Assembly (NCBI GenBank): GCA_029204225.1
Contig: CM055092.1
Location: forward strand, 71,551,472-71,615,471
Length of the DNA stretch: 64,000 bases
Direction: 5' to 3'
From: Diphasiastrum complanatum
Lineage: Eukaryota; Streptophyta; Lycopodiopsida; Lycopodiales; Lycopodiaceae
The translations under genes and the position numbers were made by a program. This document shows, one piece after another, positions 46,720 through 59,224 of this stretch (positions are counted from its first letter, which is position 1; every line of letters starts with the position of its first letter). The notes under the pieces were generated by a model, which saw only the letters and a list, made by a program, of their open reading frames with translations, was not told where the DNA came from and made no database searches.

Positions 46720-47645
46720 ATCATCGTAAGTCGTAATCAAATTGTTTTGCAAAACCTAGTTGCTATACCAATCAATATGAACAAGAAAAATACACTTAGT
46801 GTTTATTACCTTCTTTTTGGGAGGACTTATAATGCTCCATGTTTGGTTTTTGATAAGTGAATTGAACTCATTCTGCATGACTTCTTGTTGTTTTGTAGAA
46901 ACTAAACTGGACATCACTTTTTGTAGTCTAGTAGGTTCTTCAAAGGAAATCTAGAATACTTGAGGAGTGTATCTCTCAGGTGGACATGACCACATGGAGA
47001 TTTTCTTACTTGAGGCTCGAAATTCAAAACAACTGTTAAATCGATTTTTAGTAGGTTGACTTGGATAATGCAAGCTTGAGATGGTTTAGTATCAATGCTA
47101 GAGATTCAAGATATATCGAGACTATTTCCTGAAAATCATTGTTGTTAGGTTGAAACTCATTTGTATTGGAATCAAAATCAACAATAATTTTTTCTTTAGC
47201 ATCATAAAATATTGTTTCAAGAAACTTAACATCTCCACTTACAAATGCCAAACCCATAGCAAGATCATATACTTTGTGAGCTTTGTATTCTACAAGGTAT
47301 TCATTCTCTCGTCAATTGATGAGGTGAACAACTTGCTGTAATTTGGTGAGATATGCCATTGACTGAGAGATAGACTTTGAGATAGATCCTATCCCTCCAT
47401 CTGTTCAAATTGATTTGATTTTCTTGCCAGTTTAAACTTCAACCTTTGTTTTGTATTCTTGAAAACATTTGAATGCTTAAGATCTATGCTCGATAAACAT
47501 GACATAAATTGTCCTAAAAATTTTATCTATAAAGGTGATGAAATAAGTAGGTGCTCCTAATGATGGGATTTGCATAGGATCTGAATCAATTCATTCCAAG
47601 TAAATCTTTAGCTTTAGTAGCTTGTCCTTTAGCAAATCAACTTTT
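46720..47645 (-). pseudogene. Ty1/copia integrase-RT relic
   Basis: Minus-strand reading: DPMQIPSLGAPTYFITFIDK (47600-47530 region; integrase first Asp area, DxCGPM changed to DSDPM), TGKKIKS-TDGG (second Asp region), then after a deletion the post-core block KVYDLAMGLAFVSGDVKFLE (47275-47205). Further down NEFNSLIKNQTWSIISPP (46880-46827) is the start of RT. Stops occur throughout. Different family from the copia copies at 23.6 and 60 kb. Confidence 0.75.
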
Positions 47646-47673
47646 AGAATAAATGCAAGATTCACAAGTGAAT

Positions 47674-48236
47674 CACTACAATGCATGGGCGATTTTCAAC
47701 GTGATCCATGATGGATAATCACGGGTTTAAAAAAAAAAAATTGTTTGTAGCGGGCGTCACAAACACGTCAAAACGAGGTCGTCGGATTCCAACAAGCGTC
47801 GTATTCATCACAATCTGACACCTTCCCAAAATAAGGTTGTCGGACAACTTACTTGGACAGTAGAGGCCGGCAGCCAGTTGAACATCAAAATTTGACATCC
47901 ACGATGGACATCGCAAAATCGACGTCCACGCTAGACTTTGAAAATCAATGTCCAATTCCACGTTTTAGTTGACGTGGATGTCGTACTCCGACGAATTTTA
48001 GTACGTCAAAATATGATATTTGTTAGCAAACAGTCGTTGGAAACATCTGACTGATGTGATATCTGCCAACGGATATTTATCTGTTGCATTTCAACGTATA
48101 AAACAATGTCGGATTCTGATGTTTGTTAATATAATATTTGTGCATCCGACGAATATTTGAGGTATGCCCAACGGATAAATAGGCGTCGGATTGCGACGGA
48201 TAAAACAGTGTCGGAACCCGACTTTTCTGATTAGAT
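47674..48236 (+). mobile_element. CACTA-like terminal region with GTCGGA subterminal repeats
   Basis: CACTACAATGCATGGG at 47674, then about ten GTCGGA/TCCGAC or ACGGAT motifs in both orientations to 48236 (for example near 47780, 47838, 47988, 48107, 48145, 48198 and 48216). Subterminal repeat clusters next to a CACTA end are typical of En/Spm-type elements. No transposase and no second end were seen. Confidence 0.5.
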
Positions 48237-48239
48237 TAA

Positions 48240-51200
48240 AAAAATAAAATGTATAAAAACCAACGCGCTAATTTTGATCGACCTGTTCTTGGAGTGCTGT
48301 TCTTGGAGAGCTATTCTTGGATTGCTTTTGAGACAACATTTTTGGATTGCATTTGACATTTGGATCAAATAAGAAGCATGAGTTACTTTGTATTCCTACA
48401 TTACTTCATGCACGTTGTGAATTGGAATACTTTATTACATTGTGTAGAATTGCATTTTGATTCGTTTACATGACATTGCTTTTTGGAATCCAACATTGCA
48501 CATAGTTTCGGAATTCCAATAGATTGTGCATGGAGGATATACATTGTTGCGGCCACTAGCTATTTGATCCATTGATTAAATGATGTAAAAACATGATGGT
48601 TTGTAGGCCTTTGTGCGCTAACTGCCATGGTGAGTCTTTGGAGGAGCAAAACATGAGAGAGATGACCTGCCAAACTCATGGTGACCAGCTTTTTTTCGAA
48701 GAAATTTTGAAAGGTGTTGTTTTCTCTGTTGAAGGAAATTTTCTAATGAACCTAAAGAAAGCTTTTTCATTGAAGGTCATGCTTCCAAAAATTATTCTAA
48801 TTTTATGGAAAGTTATTTTGAAGTCTGACACTTGAAATTGATGAGCAAACTTTGTCTTGAAGTTGTTAATGTGCTCCTTAAAATTTGAAATTTTTCCTAA
48901 TAAGTTTTCATCCTATGATTCTTAGTGAGTTGAGTTTTTAGAAACTCTTATGAATGATGGCCTACTATTGATTGAAATTGAAGGTCTATAAAGTAGCATT
49001 CTGTCAAAGTGCAGAGTTGTGAAAAGATCAGCCTACTGTCATGAGTAGTCACGAATTTAATAGATTCAACTTCTATGGTTTCTACTCAATCAAAAGAATG
49101 GAATGAGATACTTTTAAAAATGCAGTTGGTCTATTCAATTGTGAAGTAGATTTTTAAATCTAGGGGGAGTTTTTTTCCTCAAGACACAGATTATTGTGAT
49201 AGGCTAACTCGTAGTTGTTTTGTGCACAAAGTAGTATCTTCCTTGGGCTAAGAAGATTTTAGGATATGTCTTATTCTCAGTGCATGTTGTGGAGAATGCA
49301 GAAGCATTTCCATTCTTAGTACTGTTTGTATGAAAGATGAATCCCTATATGTAGCAAGATGGTATTTTACTTGTAGCAGTTTTGCAGTTGTAGTTGCAAA
49401 TATAAAGGCTCAAAATGAGGTATATCAAAAGAATTGTGCTCATTACCATAAAATTCACCACAGATCACGACATCAAATTGCATAGTAGCAAGTACATCAG
49501 AGGTCTCCAACAAAGACATCCAAATTTTAACGGTTGCAGCCTTTTGTGATAGGTAATTACATGCTGCAATAAAAATTCAGCAATAGTTTGCTAAGGTTTC
49601 TATTCATGAAAGTTAGATGATTGCTAATATTCTCACGGGAGCTTTCTATGAGGTTGTATTAGATGAATGCTGATAATGTTACCGGAACTTTCTATGAAGT
49701 TTTCTAGAACTATGTGCAATCACATCCATGGCCTAGTGTCTTTTTTTTTGTTGCAAAATTGCAAGTTAGATTGTGACTCGTTACTTTTAGTTAGTAAAAT
49801 GACATTGTAAAGCATCATATCTTAGAAAAAAGAATCAATCCTTAAATTGTTTTAAGCACATCTTACAAATTGAATGGCTACTATATGGCATTATTTAGGT
49901 CCATCGGAACAAATGTTCTAATCCAAAAGCCATCTCCTAGCACACGAATGTTTTTATATATGTAGAGGTTATTGACTATTAATGATAGGCGATGCTAGTG
50001 TTGATGATTGGTGCTCTAAAATTTTTCAATTGTAGGAATTTTTTGTGTATTATTTTATTTTAAAGATTGCTAAACCCCATCAAGGCCAAAGATTCCTTGA
50101 TTCAGTATCTGATAGCACAAATGCACCAGTAAATTCATGGACTTGTAGAAATGACATGTTATAGTTGTGTAATTCTTTGTGAAGGATACTTTTTTCCACA
50201 CACTTCCAATTCTCTCTAGCCTTTTGTTTTCTAAACATGATTGCCTTTATTTATTGTCACCATGACTTGCTTTTCTCTCTCTACAAGCGATTGCTTTTTT
50301 GTTTCTTGACATTGCAGTTTCTACTCTTTATGCTCACTAACAGGAATAACAATTTTTCTACTCTTTATGCTCACTAACAAAATATCAAGTGATCATTCAT
50401 GAAAGTCCAAGAGATTAGACTTTTTGCAATGTTGCAAGTTATAGAAAGGGAGCGAGGACCTGGCAATGTGCTAGGAGTACATTGGTATGGACCTTGGTTG
50501 TAGAAAGTGAAGCTTTCGCCTATCCATGGTAGTGGCAAGCTTTCCTTTTGCAGTTGTGCTCCATGCGACCTATCTATCTACGCGCTATTATTGTTTACTC
50601 TAGCGAGCAACAGTGGAGGTGATGAACAACAGCACTATAGCAGTCATAATAGCAATCAGCAACATCTTCCCTAGAAGAGGAAGAGTTGTTTGTGCAAAAG
50701 TGGTTTGTGTGGACAATGGAGCGTGGAGAGTCGAGACTAATAAACCATTAAATCGATATTTATTCCAAAGAATTGAAAAATTATCATACTCTAGTTTCCA
50801 TTATCATCTCTATAACCATATTTCCTTAACTCCAATATAAAACTCAAAATAAATCCCAATTTCGTAACTCATGTACTAAAGGGATCATTAAGACGTACAA
50901 ACAACACATACAAAGAAAGCATAACATATTTGTAAAGGCACCATTAAGAGTTGTAAACAACACTTACAAAGGAAGCGACATATGTAAATTTGTAACAACA
51001 AAGTGAGGCTTGCAATCATGTGAAACTTTCAATAGCTCATAAGAAAAGTGTGTATCATAAACTAAAGCTGTACTTAATGGAGTTAGACTCAAAGACAAAC
51101 GATTCACTCTATTACAAACATGACATTTCTTTCAAATATTTTCAACCTGAGTGATGGAAACTACCATTCCATTGAAATCCATTTATGCACAAAGAGATAA

Positions 51201-53150
51201 TCTAGATTTAAGAAATTGAAACACTTTAACGTAGAATTTATCTGAATTCCAAGTCTATTCACACAAGTAGTAATTTACATGACATAACAGTCTTTCAGAA
51301 GAATAACACTTTAACCTTAGAATTCATATAACCCAGTCTAATGTTTTATATTCGAGAAATTATTAAGAAGGGATCAATTAGAAAAGCGAGAAATAGATTT
51401 GAGGGCCTCTGATTTTGTAAATAATAATGATACCACATTGGGATCTAGATTAAACCTCAAAATTTTCCAAAATACCCCACATTTGATCAATGATTTTTTT
51501 TTCCGTATCGCGACTAGGTACTAAAACAAACCATTGATCATTAGATCTTTACAGTCGTAGAATTTCCTTTCCAAAATTATTGATGTCCCATACCATCAGC
51601 TTTTCCTTCCAGAAAACCCTTAACCGCCTCATTTGATATTCTAGAGATCCACTCTAGCTGCCCTATAATCCATATAGGATATTATCTCTTGTTCCCAAAA
51701 CACTGGAGAATCCATTTATTTGGATGACTGGCATGCCTATCAGATGGATACCACAAATCCACACCTGATCTAGTGATCTAAATAGAAAAATTAGCATGGT
51801 TCATTATTACATTCTGATCTTTTTCGGTTAATGATAAGCTTCAATCAATTAATAGATCCAATGTAATCCATGTATCAGATTTCTCTTTTGACATCACAAT
51901 TGACATCCAGAACTGCGGATAACTCGATGGTTACAAAAATATCAGTTATGAATTCTATCTAGGAAATTAATATCTGGTATTAAGCAATTATTTACTAGGA
52001 TTAACAAAATCCTAACTGCGAAATACATTTCCCGATCACACTTACTACCTCTGATGTCCACTATTCTTCTTTCAAAATTTTCAGTCCACTGAAAATCTTT
52101 CAGCTAGAGTATAATGAAGAACTAAAGACATTATAAATGTAAAAAATGAATTATTGTAGAATTATTTTTTGAAACAGTTTCATTTCTATCCTATACCTGG
52201 GTAGAATTATCGATATACAAACCACCATAGGATTTTAACTGGAAATGAAATCAGTTTTACTTTTGATCAGTTTCTATCAGTTACAATTTTTTCAATAAAA
52301 TTGGACTTTTTTTCCTTTTCATTAATTTGGCTTTAAGCAATACTTCATTAAAGTTGTCTGTAATTAATGGAAAATCCGTAAAACTTGGATTCGGATACTT
52401 CTTTTCTTGTATTCAATACAAAAAAAAAAAAAAATTGTCGAATAAAGAACTACCTCCAATAATATCCACTTATTCCAATTAATCACTTTAACAAGTATCT
52501 CAAAAACTTTAGTTTGTTCAATCCTAATGATCAAAATCATCAAGAACACAATAACCAACCCATCGGTGTTCCACCGATTTGAAAAGGAAAAAATTCAAAA
52601 AACACGATTTAACTCCATTTACTGGAAGTACCAATACTTCTAAGTTATATGGTGTAAATAGCATCGTACCAAGGAATCGAATTTCTATACTAGGTATATG
52701 CCTGAGGACCATACCATTCTTACCTTTCCGTCAAGATCGGCTTAAAAAATTCATTCCAAAAAACCGATTAATACAGCTTGACTTAGGATTCAACAATACT
52801 TGAAATTCCAAAATAAATTGGCTTAGAAGAATGTCAAAGGGATAAAGCCCAAAAACATGCATATTGTCCCTAGAGAAAGGAAATCCAAATTCTTTTAACT
52901 CCCTATACGGGAAGCAATACTAAAATCAAGGTCAAACTTTGACAATCTGACACCAAGAAACCGAAGTTTCTATAACTAGGTGTTAGTAATTTGGACTCCC
53001 GGATTTGATTTAGAAACCCAATTTCATACCAACTCAAAGCTACCAAAAGTCAAAATTCGCATTGAGCCTTGACCGACCGGCATGTAACAGCATCTATGTA
53101 GATAGTCACTCAATTCGCTGAATTGCCGACCACTCACTACACATCAAACT
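48240..53150. other. No recognisable gene
   Basis: AT-rich, only short open stretches (for example 48593-48835 and 50613-50840, plus) with no family motifs. A loose repeat (TTTAACTCC...GGAAG, ACCAAG-AA-CGAA-TTTCTATA-CTAGGT) appears at about 52610-52700 and 52895-52985. Confidence 0.5.
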
Positions 53151-53154
53151 TCCT

Positions 53155-53568
53155 TTGAACACCTTGCCCATGCATGCCAAAAGCACAAAAGTAAGGTTTA
53201 CCAAAAAAAAAATTACAAAAGGCCATGGACCTCTCCAAAAAAATCAAACTCTTTTTTTTCCAAAGAGAAAACCTAGGGCCGACTCCCTCTATACCATTTT
53301 GACAGCACGGCTATCACAAACGCCACCCATCGAGCCTTCAAGCCCCGATCCTCCATTGCGAGAGAGACAACAAGTTAGAGAAAATAAGCCGCCACTCATC
53401 GAGCCTTCAAGCCCCGATCCTCCATTCCGAGAGAGACAACAAGTTTTTTGTCACAGGCAGGACTGTGGAATAGAGCTCCACCTCGGCCTCTGCTTTCATC
53501 AACTGGGAAACAAGCACGCATCATCAGCCCGATTAGCCACAGTAAGCTTCAAAGCTAATCCATGCTAA
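53155..53568 (+). CDS. Unidentified 137-codon ORF with a 23-residue repeat
   Basis: ATG at 53155 to stop at 53568. A 69-bp tandem duplication at about 53324-53455 encodes IEPSSPDPPLRERQQV twice and preserves frame because the period is a multiple of three. The N-terminus is basic (KKKITKGHG, FPKRKPR). No domain recognised. May be a gene fragment or chance; the preceding DNA shows no clear promoter. Confidence 0.25.
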   Translation: MNTLPMHAKSTKVRFTKKKITKGHGPLQKNQTLFFPKRKPRADSLYTILTARLSQTPPIEPSSPDPPLRERQQVRENKPPLIEPSSPDPPFRERQQVFCHRQDCGIELHLGLCFHQLGNKHASSARLATVSFKANPC

Positions 53569-53919
53569 TTCCAGGTCAGATGGCGCTTTCCGACAGCCAA
53601 TACCAAACTTGGCTTCTACTCCACGATTCCCCAATTGTATCTGCACTTTTCATAGCTGCATCATGCATTCTATTTACTCTAATGGAAGATTGCAGGCTTA
53701 GCGAGTTCAGCCGTCACCAACTAGGATTTGCACCCTATCTGGGGGAATGGTTTGGTTCAAGTACAAGTGCTATTTTATAAAATAGTCATTGTAACCTACA
53801 AACTAAAGTTTTGAGAAAATTTTGGCAGCATAACCTCTGTTTTTCAGGCATAGTGAAGGCAAACCCTGCAAATCTTGTTTTACAACTTTGCAAATACTGG
53901 AAACTAACTATTTTTAAAG

Positions 53920-54020
53920 CAAAGTAAACTATAAAACGTTAGAAAATCAAAGTAAACTGTAAAACGTTGGAAAATCAAAGTAAACTGTAAAACGCTGGAA
54001 AGGCAAAGTGATCTGTAAAG
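53920..54020. repeat. 28-bp tandem repeat, ~3.6 copies
   Basis: Units at 53920, 53948, 53976 and 54004: CAAAGTAAACTGTAAAACG plus (C/T)TGGAAAAT. Confidence 0.93.
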
Positions 54021-54200
54021 AAACAACAAATGCTTTGTGCCTTGGTGCTTCCTGCATTTAAAGCTTGAAAAACTGTAAAAAAGAACCCTAAAAAAGTGCT
54101 GGAAAGTTTGCTAGCAGCCGTCCTCCAAAGCGCCCATTTCACCTGCATTCTGTGCCTGGAATGGTGGGGAGGGTGGGCGCTGATCCACCCCTCACCTGGC

Positions 54201-54203
<3 letters not shown>

Positions 54204-54240
<37 letters not shown>

Positions 54241-54360
54241 CCGGATTCCTTTCTCTTCTAATTTGTCCGAGAGGAATACCGCGGGTTGGATATCGAGATG
54301 GCCCGATTTGCGTGAGAATACCGCGGGTTGGATATTGAGATGGCCCGATTTGCGTGAGAA
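54204..54360. repeat. (CT)n tract and a 42-bp tandem duplication
   Basis: CT at 54204-54238. Two copies (about 54272 and 54315) of GAATACCGCGGGTTGGATAT then GAGATGGCCCGATTTGCGT. Confidence 0.9.
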
Positions 54361-55717
54361 GGGAAGCTGTGTGTTGGCCCGAGGTGAGGGAGTTGTAAAC
54401 GCCAAGGGGGGGGGGGGTGGTTAGGTGGCCATGACACTTAAGTTACTTTTTTTAAAACTTAAGTGGGCCATGCAAATGGTAGGTGGGGTTGGTTTGGAGG
54501 GGGGGTGTTGTAAAGCTACCTTTACAAGCTTTACTTCGGGCGTCATCGGCGCCAGCTATGTCCCCGACGCCAGCAGCGCCCCTGTTGCTCCCGGCGCCAC
54601 TGTGACCAGAATCCAGCCGGCGCCAAGTTCCTATGGCTGAAAATCTTTGATTAGTTATAGCGGAGTCCATCAGATCGATGTGCAATCACCTCACACGATC
54701 TAGGCATGATTAAAGGAAGCCTGGGGATCAATAAAATCTAAAGAGAGAACATGACTTTCTAGAAAGAGAAAATCTTAGAGAGAAAAAAACGTGCTTTACC
54801 AGCTTGGGTAGAGTGCTTGGTATGAGGGAGGGTGCCAAATCACACCAATACTATAGGGGAGTGTGGGTTGCGACTCAGGGCGAGCTCCAACCAAGTCTCA
54901 GTCTCCCTTGCTGGAATGTTGTCATGGCTCTCGCCTTGGCATGCTAGCGCCTCGGAGACTAGGGTCGGTCACACACTTGAAATGTAACCTTCTCAGATTT
55001 ATCAATAAAGTGGGATTTTCCTCAAACTGACTCTGATTACCTTCTGGGTTTCAGTGTTCGGTAAAAGCGCCAGTTGTAAGGCCGCTTCCAAATTTTTAAG
55101 TTGGCACATAGCTGAGGGTCGTATCCCGGGACGCCAGCGGTAAGCCGTCGGGACCATTCGGTCCGTGGCGCCAGCGGTATGTTGTCGGGACCATTTGGTC
55201 CAGGAACTGGTTGTTTCCATATCTGTCGCGGCTTGTGGTTCTGAGTGTTCCTTGCATGAATGTGAATGGGTTAAGCTCTTGGGAAACGGGCTCTAACCTG
55301 TCGGCTGAGTTGGATGGCTTGCTTGGGTGGAAGTTACCTGTTTATGGCTGTCCAGTCTGGCGTGGCGCCAGGTTGGCTTCCAGCGCTCGTGACAAAGCTT
55401 TCAGTTGGTTAAGTCTGATGTAAGTCAGACCGCTTGCTTGGAATGGATGTTACTCGTTTGTAACGAAGCTTCGAGTTGGTCAAGTTTGATGTATGTCGGG
55501 CGGCTTGCTTGGAGGGAAGTCACCCACATCGAGACCCCCGATCTGGCATGGCGCCAGGTTGGATCTCAATGTTGGTTTTCGGAACTTCAAGTTGGTGAGT
55601 CTGATCGTTGTTGGCGAATTGGCTGCTTGTATGTCAAGTGGGTTTGGATGGCAAGAGTTGAAGGTTGGGAAGCTAAGTCGTGGTTCCCGGCTCCCTTTGG
55701 GATGCCTGCGCTACATG

Positions 55718-55730
55718 TGGTATCAGAGCC
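55718..55730 (+). other. Primer-binding site for initiator tRNA-Met
   Basis: TGGTATCAGAGCC, two bases after the 5' LTR end, complementary to the 3' end of plant initiator tRNA-Met. Confidence 0.88.
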
Positions 55731-56467
55731 GACTGGCCGGTCAGCTATGCGGATCTCACGGAAATGGCCACGGTTTGGGGTTCATCAAGACGACTGTTGT
55801 GCAAGGTGCTGCCCACAGTGTAAGCACGGGTGCGTCCACGGTCGGGGTGGTTGGCAGAACGGGGGACTTGATGAGTCAAGGTGCTGCCCTTGAGGTGTAA
55901 GCACGGTCAGTTCTCGCGGTTCGGGCCTGGCGCTGTCTGCACGTAGGACGGATGAGACAAAGTGCTGCCTAGGGAGGTGAAAGCACGGTCTGTACCTTGT
56001 GGGGTGCGGGGCGACATATTCGAACTGTACGGGTTAACCATTGATACAGAGATGCTGCTCGAATTCGGGTGTAAAGCACAGGTGGTTAGCTGCCGGTGCG
56101 GGATAGCTGCCGATCGTTTAGCTATAAGGGCTATCGACCAAAAAGTGGTGGGGCGTGACTGAGGCAATGTGCTGCTTAATGGTGAAAGCACGGATAGTTG
56201 GAGGGGTGTCCTATGTGGGCTGATTCCGTGATCGATTTGTATGGGCGCGGCCAGGCAAAGGTCCGTTGGCAGGACCATCTCAAAGGGGGACCTTGTCTTT
56301 GTTACTTGTTAGTAAACCTGCCTGAGTGTCTTACTTGTATGTATTCGTGGTGAGTCTTAGTACTCGTGCTTTGCCTGGTTTGCATGATTGCTTGTGATAC
56401 AAGGAGCTGATGGCTCGAGAAGGAACCTTTTCTTTTGAAGGCTGATACCATCAACAAAGAGGACTAC

Positions 56468-56880
56468 AAAATCTGTGGGGCGGATTTGCAGTTCAAGTAC
56501 TCGCACGTGAACGGCAACGAAACGACTCAATGTTTGCAAAGGATGGATGGCTAGCCTGTTTCTTGGGTTAGTTTCATTTGCGACAACGCCCACCAGACGC
56601 AAGCAGAAAGTCAAAAGTTGGAAAGGGCAATTTCAGGGGAGATCTTCTATGGAGTAGTTGGTCTTCATTTTGGGACGGCCACCTTCGGAACTGAAACTTA
56701 TTGAGCATGGGTGATATCCAGAATCTGTGGGGCGGATTTGCAGTTCAAGTACTCGCACCTGAACAGCAACGAAACGACTCAATGTTTGCAAAGGATGGAT
56801 GGCTAGCCTGTTTCTTGGGGTTAGTTTCATTTGCGACAACGCCCACCAGACGCAAGCAAGAAGTCAAAGTGTTGGAAAGG
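56468..56880. repeat. ~244-bp spaced duplication inside the LTR element
   Basis: AATCTGTGGGGCGGATTTGC starts near 56469 and 56713; about 145 bp are nearly identical through CGCCCACCAGACGCAAGCA. Short open stretches on both strands come from this repeat. Confidence 0.9.
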
Positions 56881-58100
56881 CTTTTTGTCCGAAGAACTCT
56901 ACTCTAAGTCTGATCAGCTGATTTCATAAGTGGAGGGGAACTATCACACACACCTCTCTCCTGGGGCAAATTTTGAATGAAAGTTGATCAAAATGGGGGC
57001 AAATTCAAGGTGACCTAGCCATACTCACACGAGGAGACTGGCGAACTTTGGACCTAATAAGTTGACAAGTTTTTGTTGTTGAAAGAAAAGTTTGTTATAG
57101 GCCTTTTCTGGACCAGCAATGATGAGGAAACATATGAGTACGCTGGCTTGTATTACGTGTAAGGCAGCTGATCAATGAAGGAACTGTGAAAGTTGAGTCT
57201 TGCATGAGAGACTTGGTATTTCGAACGGACGCTAAGAGACAGTTCGCGTTGAGATCGGACTAGTGCAAACTCTGGGTGCATGTGTCTGATTCAAAGAGAG
57301 CTACTTGAAGCCAAGCTCGATGTACACTTCTTGTTTTGACTGTGAGGCAACTGACCAGTGATGGAATTGTGAAAGTCAAGTTTTGCGCGACGAACATGGT
57401 GCTTCAAACAAACGCGAAGAGATAGTTCGGATGCGGATCAAACTGGTGCGACCCTTTGGCTTTCCACGAGGTCAATGGTTACATTTGGGCTGATTCAAAG
57501 AGCTACTTCAAGCTAAGTGAGAGGTGCATTTCGGAGTACTCAATCTTTGCCTACCTTAAAGAGCCAAGATGAAAAAGTATCAAGATCAGGCTGGGACAAG
57601 GAGAGAAATCAAGGTGCAGAAGCAACAAGACACGGAGTGGACCATAAAGTGGGCAATCAAACGATAAATCCTTTGGCTCAGGGAGCCTTGATACCTGTGC
57701 GGAACTGAACAAATCTGGAGCTCAGGGAGCTCAACACAAAGTGCATCAAGGACAGATCAGGAGCTCAAAGGAGTTCCAAAGTTGAAAGTCAGAAGCGACA
57801 GGGGCGAACATTTCAAAGAAAGGCCTCTGTCACCAGTTAATAAGGTCTTTGGGTTTTACGAAAGCGATATCAAATCTACGCTTTTCCCAGACAAAGATAT
57901 ATTTTCAAGTTATGTAATCTTTCAGTACAAAGAGCTGAGCCTCCGACTTGTGGTGTGCCAGCTTCAATGTTAATAAAAAGTGGCCAGTAAATTGAATACT
58001 GTGCCAAGTAGCTTAAATGTATAGTTATTTTAATTGGGAGACACCTTTACTTTAATCTGACATCTGATGAGGACATCATATTTTATAAAGGTGGGGTGGA
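56881..58100 (+). other. Element interior, no recognised coding
   Basis: Purine-rich; contains two similar sub-blocks (TGTGAAAGT-AAGT-TTGC-GA, about 57186 and 57367; GAGATAGTTC and GAGACAGTTCG nearby) and ends at the purine tract before the 3' LTR. Confidence 0.5.
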
Positions 58101-59224
58101 TGTTGTAAAGCTACCTTTACAAGCTTTACTTCCGGCGCCATCGGTGCCAGCTATGTCCCCGGTGCTAGCAGCGCCCCTGCTGCTCCCAACGCCAATGGCG
58201 CCAGCACCGCTCCCGGCCCCACTGTGACCAGAATCCAGCCGGCGCCAAGTTCCTATGGCTGAAAATCTTTGATCGGTTCTAGCGGAGTCCAGAGAGCTCA
58301 GATCGATGTGCAATCACCTCACACGATCTGGGCATGATTAAACGAAGCCTGGGGATCAATAAAATCTAGAGAGAGAAAATGACTTTCTAGAAAGAGAAAA
58401 TACTAGAGAGAGAAAGACGTGCTTTACTAGCTTGGGTAGAGTGCTTGGTATGAGGGGGGTGCCGAATCACACCAATACTATAGGGGAGTGCGGTTTGCGA
58501 CTCAGGACGAGCTCCAACCAAGTCTCAGCCTCCCTTGCTGGAATGTTTGTTAAGTCTGATGTAAGTCAAACCGCTTGCTTGGAATGGATGTTACTCATTT
58601 GTAACGAAGCTTCGAGTTGGTCAAGTTTGATGTATGTCGGGCGGCTTGCTTGGAGGGAAGTCACCTACATCGGGACCCCCGATCTGGCATGGCGCCAGGT
58701 TGGATCTCAATGTTGGTTTTTGGAACTTCAAATTGGTTAAGTCTGATCGTTGTTGGCGAGTTGGCTGCTTGTATGTCAAGTGGGTTTGGATGGCAAGAGT
58801 TGAAGGCTGGGAAGCTAAGTCGTAGTTCCCGGCTCCCTTTGGGATGCCTGCGCTACAGGGGAGGTTTGTGTCAGTTTTTACATTTTTGAGTTTTTAGCTT
58901 GTACATTTCTTGGCCGAAGGTGTTTTTCAGTTTTAGGAAACTGATAATTAATTTTTCCAGTTGATTGTTTGAGTTAACAGTTGTTAAAAAGCTTTTTGAT
59001 ACATTGATAGTTAATTCCTATTTTATTGCGTAAACAATCCATTTGGAAATTCATTGGTATAATTGGTAAATGAAAGCAGTATGACTTAGAATTTGCTTTG
59101 CACAGGAACACGGATCATGCTACACAATAACACAGACAGAAAATCACTCTCCTCAACAAGCTCACATAGCAATTGTCTTTCTCAAAATGAAATTACATTG
59201 TGCATATAGTTGTTCACTCAGGCA

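Larger units (their letters stand above)
54506..58857 (+). mobile_element. LTR retrotransposon without recognisable pol (non-autonomous)
   Basis: 5' LTR 54506-55715 and 3' LTR 58101-58857 both start TGTTGTAAAGCTACC and end GCGCTACA. The 3' LTR lacks about 450 bp found in the 5' copy (roughly 54914-55405), so the deletion happened after insertion. tRNA-iMet primer site at 55718-55730. Purine-rich AAAGGTGGGGTGGA precedes the 3' LTR. Flanks are GGGGG (54501-54505) and GGGGA (58858-58862), a near match. The 2.4-kb interior has no gag or pol I can recognise. It is homologous to the leader of the gypsy element at 32.8-37.9 kb, and both LTRs share the GCCGAATCACA...ACTATAGGGG stretch, so they are related families. 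Confidence 0.87.
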
